Shown here: in pieces, positions 42,745 through 49,784 of the stretch
How the letters are laid out: every line of letters starts with the position of its first letter
Numbering within the stretch: position 1 is the stretch's first letter
Notes under the pieces: generated by a model
Databases searched by the model: none
Seen by the model: only the letters and a program-made list of their open reading frames with translations
What the model was told of the DNA's origin: nothing
Made by a program: the position numbers and the translations under genes
From: Nitrospirota bacterium
GTDB lineage: Bacteria > Nitrospirota > Thermodesulfovibrionia > Thermodesulfovibrionales > JdFR-85
Length of the DNA stretch: 49,784 bases
NCBI GenBank assembly: GCA_035873375.1
Contig: JAYWMQ010000055.1
Span: 1 to 49,784, forward strand
Direction: 5' to 3'

Positions 42745-43272
42745 ATGCACCTCCTTATGCATATATGCTGTGCCAACTGTGCACTCTATCCACTGAAAAC
42801 GCTTAAAGACAGGGGCATAGAGGTCCAGGGGTTATGGTTCAATCCAAACATCCACCCCTTCACTGAATACAGTGCAAGGCTTGATGCCCTCAGGGAACTG
42901 CAGAAATCCTGGAAACTCGATATTCAGTACATTGAAGATTATGGGCTGAGGGAATTCGTAAGGGAGGTCGCCTACAGGGAGGATAGCCGTTGTTCATACT
43001 GTTATCAGGTCCGTCTCGAGAAGACAGCCAGGAAGGCCCGGGAACTCGGCTTGGATGGTTTTACAACAAGCCTCCTTGTCAGTCCCTATCAGAAATTTGA
43101 CATGATTGTAGAGACAGGACAGAGCCTTCAGGAAAAGTATAATATTGAATTCTTCATCGAGGACTTCAGGCCCGGCTGGAAGGACGGCGTAAAGCTCTCA
43201 AGGGAGCTGGGTCTTTACAGGCAAAAATACTGTGGCTGCATATACTCAGAGATGGAGAGGTATACGAGTTAG
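42745..43272 (+). CDS. queH: Epoxyqueuosine reductase QueH
   Basis: A 175-residue enzyme of the last queuosine step, reducing epoxyqueuosine in tRNA to queuosine. It replaces the unrelated QueG. The cysteine ligands of the family are all visible: LMHICCANCALYPLKTL near 4-20 (C-C pair and a third cysteine), EDSRCSYCYQVRLEKTA near 82-98, and YCGCIYSEMERY at the end. Length is normal for the short QueH form. No clear ribosome-binding site precedes the ATG, which fits a near-leaderless transcript from the promoter above. queA, the preceding enzyme of the pathway, lies two genes downstream. Confidence 0.93.
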   Translation: MHLLMHICCANCALYPLKTLKDRGIEVQGLWFNPNIHPFTEYSARLDALRELQKSWKLDIQYIEDYGLREFVREVAYREDSRCSYCYQVRLEKTARKARELGLDGFTTSLLVSPYQKFDMIVETGQSLQEKYNIEFFIEDFRPGWKDGVKLSRELGLYRQKYCGCIYSEMERYTS

Positions 43273-43297
43273 GGAGTGATGGAGGGGTGGAGAAGTG

Positions 43298-44311
43298 ATG
43301 GAGAAGTGGATGAAAGCAATAGTATTTATAGTTATCATGGTCTTGAGTTCCCTTTCCGTGGCTCATGCCAGGGACATACGGGTTCTTATACTCAATAAAC
43401 GTTTTTCAACAACTCCTGATACTGAAACAACCATCAAAAAGATAGGGAATTTCAAGGGCGAGCTGCTTGTCAGTGGTGTCCGTTACCTGGGCAACATCGA
43501 GATATGGAAGGGGGAGAAAGGGCTTTATCTCATAAATGAGGTGCCTCTTGAAGATTATGTCAGAAGCGTCGTCCTCTCAGAGGTTGCCGACGGCTGGGAG
43601 ATGGAGGCTTTAAAGGCACAGGCCGTCATAGTAAGGACCTATGCTGTAAAGTACATACAGAAGGGCACCAACAGGCTGTACCACCTCACATCATCCACAC
43701 TCCACCAGCTTTACAGGGGCGATAACTCCGACAGTGGGGTTTCCTATGCCGTCATGCAGACAAGGGGCGAAATCCTGACCTACAACGGTGAACCGATCGA
43801 GGCCTTTTATCACTCCACCTGCGGAGGTAAAACAGAAGTGGCAGAAGAGGTATTCGGAAGGGCTTATCCATACCTGAAATCAGTCTCTTCCGACTGCTCA
43901 ATCTCTTCATACTGGATCTGGCAGAGACGGCTCAGTATAAGGAAGATCGAAAAAAAACTTGGCCTCTCCGGACTCAAGGATATCAGGATAAGCAGTTATA
44001 CAAAAACCGGACGAGTTAAGGATCTGACATTTATTACTGAAAATGGGACAAAGGTGATACCCTCAAAAGACCTCAGAAGGTTTCTGGGCTGGAAGACCCT
44101 TCCAAGCACCTGGTTTAGTCTCAGAAAAAATGGCAATACATTTATCTTTGACGGCAAGGGGTATGGCCACGGTGTCGGGCTCTGCCAGTGGGGGGCCCAG
44201 CAGATGGCAAAGGATGGAAAAACCTACAAGGAGATACTCTCCTTCTATTACCCGGGAACGGTTATAAAACTGGACGATAAATTCATGCCGCTAAGTCAGA
44301 AAAAAGACTGA
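43298..44311 (+). CDS. SpoIID/LytB-domain protein
   Basis: A 337-residue exported protein. A signal peptide (MKAIVFIVIMVLSSLSVAHA) leads to RDIRVLILNKR. The SpoIID domain has LYLINEVPLEDYVRSVVLSE near 84-103, WEMEALKAQAVIVRTYAVKY near 109-128, SDSGVSYAVMQTRGEILTYN, AFYHSTCGGKTEVAEEVFG, and FDGKGYGHGVGLCQWGAQQM near 286-305 with Y-G-H-G-V-G-x-C-Q-W-G. SpoIID proteins are lytic transglycosylases acting on peptidoglycan with denuded glycan; in non-sporulating Gram-negatives their role is unclear. The ATG at 43298 has GGAG 5 nt before it, supplied by TGGAG repeat words. It lies between queH and queA. Confidence 0.9.
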   Translation: MEKWMKAIVFIVIMVLSSLSVAHARDIRVLILNKRFSTTPDTETTIKKIGNFKGELLVSGVRYLGNIEIWKGEKGLYLINEVPLEDYVRSVVLSEVADGWEMEALKAQAVIVRTYAVKYIQKGTNRLYHLTSSTLHQLYRGDNSDSGVSYAVMQTRGEILTYNGEPIEAFYHSTCGGKTEVAEEVFGRAYPYLKSVSSDCSISSYWIWQRRLSIRKIEKKLGLSGLKDIRISSYTKTGRVKDLTFITENGTKVIPSKDLRRFLGWKTLPSTWFSLRKNGNTFIFDGKGYGHGVGLCQWGAQQMAKDGKTYKEILSFYYPGTVIKLDDKFMPLSQKKD

Positions 44312-44320
44312 AACCCTATT

Positions 44321-45394
44321 ATGAAGCTGAACAGTTTTGATTTTGAGTTGCCGGAGGAGCTTGTAGCAAGGGAACCTGTCCTGAAGAGGGACTTTTCAAG
44401 GCTCCTGGTCCTCAGAAAAGACGGCTGCATTGAAGACAGGCTATTCACTGATATCAAATCCTATTTCAGAGAGGGTGATCTTCTTATACTCAATAATTCA
44501 AAGGTAACCCCTGTAAAACTTTCGGGCAAAAAAACCACGGGCGGCAAAATCGACATACTCCTGGTCAAAAAGGCCGCTGACAACAGCTTTTCTATCCTCT
44601 CACAGGGCAGATACACCGGCAAGGCCTATTTTGACGGAGGGGTTGAGGCTGAGATAGTTGAAGGAAGCTCTGCAAGGTTTAATACCGGAGACGTCGAGGG
44701 CTTCATCTGGAGATACGGCAATATGCCGCTTCCGCCTTACATTAAAAGGAGGCCTGATGAGAGAGACAGGAGCTGGTATCAGACGGTGTATGCAGCAAAA
44801 GAGGGCTCTATTGCTGCGCCTACTGCAGGCCTCCACTTTACAGAAAGACTCCTGAAGGAACTCGGATCAATGGGTGTGATTATAAAAAAGCTTACCCTGC
44901 ATGTCGGCATCGGAACGTTCATGCCTGTAAAAAGCCCGAATATCGGGAATCACAGGATGGAGCCTGAAGAGTTTGAGGTAGAACCCGGGCTTGCAGACCT
45001 GATAAGGAGGAGACGAGAGGAAGGGGGAAGGGTCTTTGCAGTTGGAACCACAACCACAAGGACCATTGAGTCCCTGATGAGCGGCCATTACAGGGATTGC
45101 AGATTAAAAAATGCCGACCACCCCGTTCATGAATCAGGCTCAGGACAGGCACTGACAGGCACAGGAGTTCAGGAGTCTGAAAACATAAGAGGGACAACCG
45201 ACCTCTTCATATATCCCGGGCACAGGTTCAGGGGAGTTGATTGTCTGATAACAAACTTTCACCTGCCGAAATCCACTCCCCTTATGCTTGCAAGTGCCTT
45301 TGCTGACAGAGAGAAGATACTGACGACATACAGAAAGGCCATTGCATCAGGTTATAGATTTTTCTCCTATGGTGATGCTATGCTTATTTTATGA
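44321..45394 (+). CDS. queA: S-adenosylmethionine:tRNA ribosyltransferase-isomerase
   Basis: A 357-residue enzyme that transfers and isomerises the ribosyl group of SAM onto preQ1-tRNA to give epoxyqueuosine. It has FDFELPEELVAREPVLKRDF near 5-24, GDLLILNNSKVTPVKLSGKK near 52-71, GNMPLPPYIKRRPDERDRSW, AAPTAGLHFTERLL near 166-179, LHVGIGTFMPVKSPNIGNHR, and FHLPKSTPLMLASAFA near the end. A stretch of about 25 residues (HPVHESGSGQALTGTGVQES) is inserted before the T-D-L-F-I-Y-P-G motif; such insertions occur in the family. It is coupled to the downstream SPOR gene by a 4-nt overlap. Confidence 0.96.
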   Translation: MKLNSFDFELPEELVAREPVLKRDFSRLLVLRKDGCIEDRLFTDIKSYFREGDLLILNNSKVTPVKLSGKKTTGGKIDILLVKKAADNSFSILSQGRYTGKAYFDGGVEAEIVEGSSARFNTGDVEGFIWRYGNMPLPPYIKRRPDERDRSWYQTVYAAKEGSIAAPTAGLHFTERLLKELGSMGVIIKKLTLHVGIGTFMPVKSPNIGNHRMEPEEFEVEPGLADLIRRRREEGGRVFAVGTTTTRTIESLMSGHYRDCRLKNADHPVHESGSGQALTGTGVQESENIRGTTDLFIYPGHRFRGVDCLITNFHLPKSTPLMLASAFADREKILTTYRKAIASGYRFFSYGDAMLIL

Positions 45395-46017
45395 ATCCAA
45401 AATTCTATCACAAAATCCCTGCTGATTTTATGACTGGCAAGGCAATATTGATTCTGATCGTAACACTCTGCAGTGCCTTCAGCTTTTTACTCGGATATTT
45501 TGTCGGCAAGAGCCAAATGGAGCCCCCACCTGCCCTCATGTCAATGAATACCCTGACAGTACCTGATGAAAAGGCCCGTGACATATCCCTGCAGGATAAA
45601 AGCCTGCAGGCAGACGACCTGCTTCCTACCCCAGCCATAGAAAGCAGGAAGAACAAGGATACCCCCCCTGCCCTTGCAGCTAAAGCCGGGGCAGGAAAGG
45701 AGAAGATATACAGGAATAACAGCAAAGGCAGTGCTGAAAGAACTCCAGGGAAAAAGAAGACAGAAGTCAGAAAAAAGACCTCCCTGTATTACACAATTCA
45801 GGTTGGCGCCTTCAGAAACAAACAGCAGGCTGAAAAACTGAAGAATCAGCTCAAAAGAAAGGGGTATAGTGTAAAAGTCACTTCAGCCGGGAAAAACAGA
45901 ACCCTTTACCGGGTATGGGTGGGCAGATTCAAGGCAAGGAAGTCTGCTGAAACTGCAGCCATAAAACTTACAAGGGCTGAAAAATTGAAGACCCTGGTCT
46001 TGAAGACGGAAAGATAG
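45391..46017 (+). CDS. SPOR-domain membrane protein
   Basis: A 208-residue protein with one N-terminal membrane anchor (AILILIVTLCSAFSFLLGYF near 19-38) and a low-complexity linker rich in K, P and A (about 45-128). A C-terminal SPOR domain follows, about 131-205 (YYTIQVGAFRNKQQAEKLKN and YRVWVGRFKARKSAETAAIK). SPOR domains bind denuded septal peptidoglycan, so the protein is probably a periplasm-facing division or wall-remodelling factor. The SpoIID-domain protein two genes upstream belongs to a family that acts on the same glycan form, a functional link worth noting. The start overlaps queA. Confidence 0.88.
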   Translation: MNPKFYHKIPADFMTGKAILILIVTLCSAFSFLLGYFVGKSQMEPPPALMSMNTLTVPDEKARDISLQDKSLQADDLLPTPAIESRKNKDTPPALAAKAGAGKEKIYRNNSKGSAERTPGKKKTEVRKKTSLYYTIQVGAFRNKQQAEKLKNQLKRKGYSVKVTSAGKNRTLYRVWVGRFKARKSAETAAIKLTRAEKLKTLVLKTER

Positions 46018-46021
46018 GGAT

Positions 46022-47035
46022 ATGGAAAGCGTAATTCTGGAAATCGAGATAGAGACTGATAACGAGGCGGACTTTTCCTACTCGGGAATTGATAAAAGCT
46101 TTAAACTTATTGAAGACAGTCTTGGTGTCCTCATCAGCGCAAGGGGAAACAAACTATTTATAAAGGGGCCTGCAGAAGCAACCCGAAAGGCAAAGAAGTT
46201 AGTTGAAGAGATCAAGGATATCAACCGGCAGGGTTATGTCCTTAAACCGGACGATATAAGGTTTGCCATTAATGCCATATCAAAGGGGGAGGAAACGTCC
46301 CTCAAAAATCTCTTTCTGAACCACATCCCTGTTTCATCAAAGAAACGTTTCATTATTCCCAAGACCGAGGCCCAGAGGAAGTATATAGAGGCCATCAGGA
46401 CATACGACATCGTATTCGGCATCGGACCTGCCGGAACAGGCAAAACTTACCTTGCTATGGCCATGGCTATAAATGCATTACTGAAAAAGGAAGTGAGCCG
46501 CATAGTGCTCACAAGACCCGCTGTTGAGGCAGGCGAGAAGCTGGGCTTTCTGCCGGGGGATTTATATGAAAAGATTCACCCCTATCTCAGGCCCCTGTAT
46601 GATGCCCTTTATGATATGGTGGACTTTGAAAAGGCAACCGGACTTATAGAAAAAGGTATAATAGAGATTGCACCCCTTGCCTATATGAGGGGACGGACAC
46701 TCAATGATGCATTTGTAGTACTTGATGAGGCCCAGAACACCACATCTGAACAGATGAAGATGTACCTTACACGCCTTGGGTTCAATTCAAAGACAGTTAT
46801 AACCGGGGATATCACACAGATAGATCTCCCGTCCGGAAAGACCTCGGGACTGATAGAGGCGGAAAAAATACTATCCTCCATAGAGGGGATAAAGCTCATC
46901 TATTTCACTGAAAGAGATGTAGTAAGACACAGACTTGTACAGGATATAATAAAAGCATATGAGAGATTTGAGAAACGGACAGAAAAAAGAACCGACAATC
47001 CGGAAGATAGGCAAAAGTTATACAAGGAATTTTAA
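46022..47035 (+). CDS. phoH: PhoH-like ATPase
   Basis: A 337-residue P-loop ATPase of the PhoH/YbeZ family. An N-terminal region of about 85 residues carries a KH-like fold (GVLISARGNKLFIKGPAEAT). The ATPase core has FGIGPAGTGKTYLAMAMAIN near 136-155 (Walker A), RIVLTRPAVEAGEKLGFLPG, NDAFVVLDEAQNTTSEQMKM near 231-250 (Walker B), and TGDITQIDLPSGKTSGL. It is implicated in RNA metabolism with YbeY, which is encoded one gene downstream, the usual partnership. It starts 4 nt after the SPOR gene stop, and its 3' end overlaps the HD gene. Confidence 0.95.
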   Translation: MESVILEIEIETDNEADFSYSGIDKSFKLIEDSLGVLISARGNKLFIKGPAEATRKAKKLVEEIKDINRQGYVLKPDDIRFAINAISKGEETSLKNLFLNHIPVSSKKRFIIPKTEAQRKYIEAIRTYDIVFGIGPAGTGKTYLAMAMAINALLKKEVSRIVLTRPAVEAGEKLGFLPGDLYEKIHPYLRPLYDALYDMVDFEKATGLIEKGIIEIAPLAYMRGRTLNDAFVVLDEAQNTTSEQMKMYLTRLGFNSKTVITGDITQIDLPSGKTSGLIEAEKILSSIEGIKLIYFTERDVVRHRLVQDIIKAYERFEKRTEKRTDNPEDRQKLYKEF

Positions 47036-48584
47036 CAGAAGCCATGCCGTAAAACTATCAATGATTCTCCTGTTCGGACTCGCTGCATCACTTACTGTCC
47101 AGGGGAGTTTCGGACTTCAGCATATAATCGGCGGCTTCTTTATAACAAGCCTTTTATTCCTGATCTTCTACAGGGATATACTGCGTTACAAGCCTGATTA
47201 TATAAAGAAATACAGGCTGCTTCTCCTCCTGGGCTCCCTTGTTATACTAACGCTCGTACTCGGCAGGAGTTTTCAGTACTTCTTCCGGCACTTCACCCTC
47301 GGGTTAGGCCTCTTCCCCTCAGGAACCGCAATTTACGGGATGCCTATCGCTGCAGGCGCCATACTGGTAGCTCTCATCTTTGATTTTCACACTGCCATTA
47401 TCTTCTCGTTCATAGTCAGCCTCCTTACAGGACTATGGACAGGGGAACCCCTGTATCCCATTTATGCCTTTGTGGGCAGCCTTGTGGGCGCATTCAGCAT
47501 CATGAAATGCAAAAAGAGGACCGATATACTGAGGAGTGGGGTCTATGTCAGCGCAATTAATGTATTCACTCTCATAGGCATTCTCCTTTTTACCAACAGG
47601 CTGTTTGACGACTATGCACCCATAGCCCTCCTCTACGCTGCTACATCCGGCATTGTAGTCTCTGCCGTGGTCTCCCTTATGTTGCCTGCTATCGAGTATT
47701 TCTTCAAGGTAACCACTGACATTACACTGCTTGAGCTGCTTGACCTCAACCAGCCCATAATGAAAAACCTGCTGATAGCCGCTCCCGGAACATATCATCA
47801 CAGCATTATAGTGGGAAACCTCGTTGAGGCAGTTGCCGAGGATATCGGAGTAAACCCCCTGCTTGCAAGGGTAAGCGCTTATTATCACGACATCGGCAAG
47901 ATGAAAATGCCTGAATACTTCGTGGAAAACCAGAAAGGTACTGTCAGCAGGCATGACAGGATAACCCCGCATATGAGCAGCATGATACTGATGGCCCATG
48001 TGAAAGAAGGTGTGGAGATCGCACGGGAATATAAACTCCCCGAACCCATTGTGGACATCATCCAGCAACATCACGGCACCTGCCTCATGACATATTTTTA
48101 CCAGAAGGCCAGAGAATCCGAAAACGGGGAACCGATTGAGGAAAATTACCGCTACCAGGGCCCAAAGCCCCAGAGCCGTGTGGCTGCGCTTGTGATGCTT
48201 GCCGATGCTGTTGAAGCAGCATCAAGGGTACTTCAGAACACTACACCGGCACGGATAGAATCCCTGGTAGACACGATAGTTAATCATATATTCCTTGATG
48301 GACAACTGGACGAATGTGAACTGACTTTGAAGGACATATCCATCATAAAGAAAAAATTCACCTATGTCCTGACCGGTATCCTGCACAAGAGGATCGAGTA
48401 TCCGGGGTTCAATTTTGAAGAGAAGAAAAAAGAGAAAATTGTACCCGGAGAAGAAGTAACTCTTAGTAACAAAAACATCAGGATTGAGGTGCCCACTCCG
48501 GATGAAGATTCTAATAAAAAATCTCCAGAAAAAGGTAAAGATCAACCAGAGAAGAGTGACCCGTCTCTTAAATCAGCTCGGTAA
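46959..48584 (+). CDS. 7TM-HD membrane phosphohydrolase lacking the extracellular domain
   Basis: A 541-residue membrane protein. About eight hydrophobic helices between residues 33 and 250 are followed by a cytoplasmic HD domain: YHHSIIVGNLVEAVAEDIGV, ARVSAYYHDIGKMKMPEYFV (the H-D pair), and IIQQHHGTCLMTYFYQKARE. This is the 7TM-HD arrangement of PgpH-type cyclic-di-AMP phosphodiesterases, but the large extracytoplasmic 7TMR-HDED part normally present before the helices is missing. The first 25 residues overlap phoH by 77 nt and are rich in basic residues; the next ATG (residue 35) would remove part of the first helix, so the long form is retained. Substrate not proven. The C-terminus is a charged tail. 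Confidence 0.88.
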   Translation: MRDLRNGQKKEPTIRKIGKSYTRNFNRSHAVKLSMILLFGLAASLTVQGSFGLQHIIGGFFITSLLFLIFYRDILRYKPDYIKKYRLLLLLGSLVILTLVLGRSFQYFFRHFTLGLGLFPSGTAIYGMPIAAGAILVALIFDFHTAIIFSFIVSLLTGLWTGEPLYPIYAFVGSLVGAFSIMKCKKRTDILRSGVYVSAINVFTLIGILLFTNRLFDDYAPIALLYAATSGIVVSAVVSLMLPAIEYFFKVTTDITLLELLDLNQPIMKNLLIAAPGTYHHSIIVGNLVEAVAEDIGVNPLLARVSAYYHDIGKMKMPEYFVENQKGTVSRHDRITPHMSSMILMAHVKEGVEIAREYKLPEPIVDIIQQHHGTCLMTYFYQKARESENGEPIEENYRYQGPKPQSRVAALVMLADAVEAASRVLQNTTPARIESLVDTIVNHIFLDGQLDECELTLKDISIIKKKFTYVLTGILHKRIEYPGFNFEEKKKEKIVPGEEVTLSNKNIRIEVPTPDEDSNKKSPEKGKDQPEKSDPSLKSAR

Positions 48585-48966
48585 AATACTGGATATTGAC
48601 AGGGTTGAACTGAGCATTGTCTTTGTTAACGACCGCAGGATGAAGGAGTTGAACAGGGTCTACCGGTCCATTGACAGGACAACGGATATCCTCTCTTTTC
48701 CGCTGTATAATTCAGTGAAAGATATCCGGAAGGGTTTAAAAACCCTTCCTGGAGAAATCCTGCTGGGGGATATAGTCATAAACCTTCACAGGACTGCCCA
48801 ACAGGCAAGGAAACACGGCAACACCTTTTATGAAGAACTCACCTTTCTCTTAATTCATGGCCTCCTGCACCTTATCGGATACGACCATGAGGTAAATGCA
48901 TACCAGGCAGGAAAGATGAGAAAAAAAGAACTGGAGCTTATAGATGCCCTTAAGAAAATGGGTTAA
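48502..48966 (+). CDS. ybeY: Endoribonuclease YbeY
   Basis: A 154-residue metal-dependent RNase for rRNA maturation and quality control. It has VELSIVFVNDRRMKELNRVY near 35-54, RTTDILSFPLY near 59-69, GEILLGDIVINLHRTAQQAR near 84-103, and the zinc motif LIHGLLHLIGYDHE near 119-132 (H-x3-H-x5-H). The ATG at 48502 begins MKILIKNLQKKVKINQ, the normal start; the frame is open six codons further. It overlaps the HD gene by 83 nt and the following DagK gene by 23 nt, so the whole phoH-to-dagK block reads as one coupled operon. Confidence 0.95.
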   Translation: MKILIKNLQKKVKINQRRVTRLLNQLGKILDIDRVELSIVFVNDRRMKELNRVYRSIDRTTDILSFPLYNSVKDIRKGLKTLPGEILLGDIVINLHRTAQQARKHGNTFYEELTFLLIHGLLHLIGYDHEVNAYQAGKMRKKELELIDALKKMG

Positions 48967-49642
48967 TTCCGCAAATCATGCTATAGAAGGTGTCCTGCAT
49001 GCGGCAAGGACACAGCGGCATGTGAGATTCCACCTCCTGGCAGCCTCCGGGATATTAATTTTGAGTTTCATTCTTGGAGTCAACAGGGACGAGTTTATCC
49101 TGATCTCACTTATTGCAGTTATGGTAATCCTTGCAGAGATGCTGAACTCGGCTTTGGAGGTGACTGTGGATATCATTTCGCCCCAGAAGAGCGAGAAAGC
49201 CAGGGTGGCAAAGGATATTGCGGCCGGAGCAGTCCTGATTACGGCCTTCGGGGCCTCTATCATCGGATATAGCATACTTGCCCCTTACATAAAAAAAACA
49301 TTCTCCGAAGGTCTGCATATCGCAAAACATACAGGTGAGGATATCGCAATCATTGCCCTGGTCATAGTCCTGATCCTGGTGGTGATAACCAAGGCACATT
49401 TTGGCAAGGGACATCCCCTGAGAGGTGGAATGCCAAGCGGACATGCCGCACTGTCATTCTCCGTATGGGTATCTGCGACTTACATCAGTGAGAACTACAT
49501 AATCTCGATCCTGACCTTTATCACTGCCGTGGCAATCGCCCAGAGCCGGCTTTCAGTCAAGGCCCATAATGCATGGGAGGTTATTCTGGGCGCACTCATG
49601 GGATCACTGATCACGTTCGTGCTTTTTAAGGTGTTTTATTGA
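48944..49642 (+). CDS. DagK-PAP2 fusion (undecaprenol/diacylglycerol kinase + lipid phosphatase)
   Basis: A 232-residue membrane protein. Residues 1-115 are a DgkA-type kinase: ANHAIEGVLHAARTQRHVRF, then AEMLNSALEVTVDIISPQKS and EKARVAKDIAAGAVLI (catalytic E-x-x-N-S/T-A-x-E and K-D-x-A-A-G-A). Residues 125-232 are a PAP2 phosphatase: GHPLRGGMPSGHAALSF (motif 2, P-S-G-H) and SRLSVKAHNAWEVILGALMG (motif 3), in which the usual last aspartate is a glutamate. Gram-positive undecaprenol kinases have the same fold. The fusion could recycle a lipid carrier, phosphorylating the alcohol and dephosphorylating the pyrophosphate. The first codons overlap ybeY. Confidence 0.9.
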   Translation: MPLRKWVNSANHAIEGVLHAARTQRHVRFHLLAASGILILSFILGVNRDEFILISLIAVMVILAEMLNSALEVTVDIISPQKSEKARVAKDIAAGAVLITAFGASIIGYSILAPYIKKTFSEGLHIAKHTGEDIAIIALVIVLILVVITKAHFGKGHPLRGGMPSGHAALSFSVWVSATYISENYIISILTFITAVAIAQSRLSVKAHNAWEVILGALMGSLITFVLFKVFY

Positions 49643-49651
49643 GGAAGGCGG

Positions 49652-49784
49652 CCTATCTGACCTATCTGACCTATCTGACCTATCTGACCTATCTGACCTA
49701 TCTGACCTATCTGACCTATCTGACCTATCTGACCTATCTGACCTATCTGACCTATCTGACCTATCTGACCTATCTGACCTATCT
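49652..49784. repeat. Perfect 9-bp tandem array running off the right edge
   Basis: CCTATCTGA is repeated at least 14 times without a single mismatch, beginning 9 nt after the DagK-PAP2 stop and still continuing at the last base. Unlike the other arrays its words do not vary, suggesting recent expansion (or an assembly boundary). Confidence 0.97.

Overview
The window reads as a contiguous chromosomal piece of a Gram-negative, moderate-GC bacterium. It carries an outer-membrane polysaccharide export system (Wza/Wzi/Wzz type), GDP-fucose synthesis, a PilT motor, and a recA-pilT-recX / alaS / queH-spoIID-queA / phoH-HD-ybeY-dagK housekeeping block. The mixture (SpoIID-like protein, QueH rather than QueG, SLBB-rich exporter, four-helix-bundle and GxxExxY small genes) suggests an uncultured Nitrospirota-like or deltaproteobacterium-like lineage. 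That is an inference from gene content, not a phylogenetic result.

Layout. Positions 1-31.3 kb are transcribed almost entirely from the minus strand and form one large surface-polysaccharide locus. Read in the direction of transcription (right to left) it starts with wzz, a wza-like SLBB exporter and wzi. Sugar-nucleotide genes follow: manB, manC, gmd and fcl, giving GDP-mannose and then GDP-L-fucose. Next comes a small islet of repeat arrays around a four-helix-bundle gene and a damaged DUF433/DUF5615 toxin-antitoxin pair. After that lie the flippase wzx, methyltransferases, GT2 and GT4 glycosyltransferases, a Wzy-type polymerase/ligase, a sulfotransferase, a bi-domain oxidoreductase and wecB. 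The product is probably a methylated, possibly sulfated and fucose-containing capsule or O-antigen. The 8-18.9 kb core is AT-rich and worn: one GT4 has lost its middle, one wzy is only a C-terminal fragment, one GT2 and wzx each have a single frameshift, and a short relic lies at 12.1 kb.

From 31.7 kb to the end the strand switches to plus. There is a tRNA-Gln(TTG), then pgpA, a CinA-C amidase, thpR, recA, pilT, recX, a small BamE-like lipoprotein, alaS, a phasin-like protein, ubiB, a minus-strand DUF3187 protein, queH, a SpoIID protein, queA, a SPOR protein, phoH, a 7TM-HD phosphohydrolase, ybeY and a DagK-PAP2 fusion. Many of these overlap or abut, so they are probably cotranscribed in blocks.

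The most unusual signal is in the spaces between genes. Several families of short tandem words have a fixed skeleton and a few free positions: GCTNNCAR (8 bp), NYAARTG (7 bp), TGGAGNNN (8 bp), CGCNNAG-type words (8-9 bp), and a perfect 9-bp array at the right edge. They bracket small genes (four-helix bundle, toxin-antitoxin, GxxExxY) and reach into gene ends, supplying stop codons (fcl, four-helix bundle), one start codon (thpR) and candidate ribosome-binding sites (pgpA, cinA, spoIID). The largest is a 36-unit, indel-free array built almost entirely from two alternating words, lying directly upstream of wzx.
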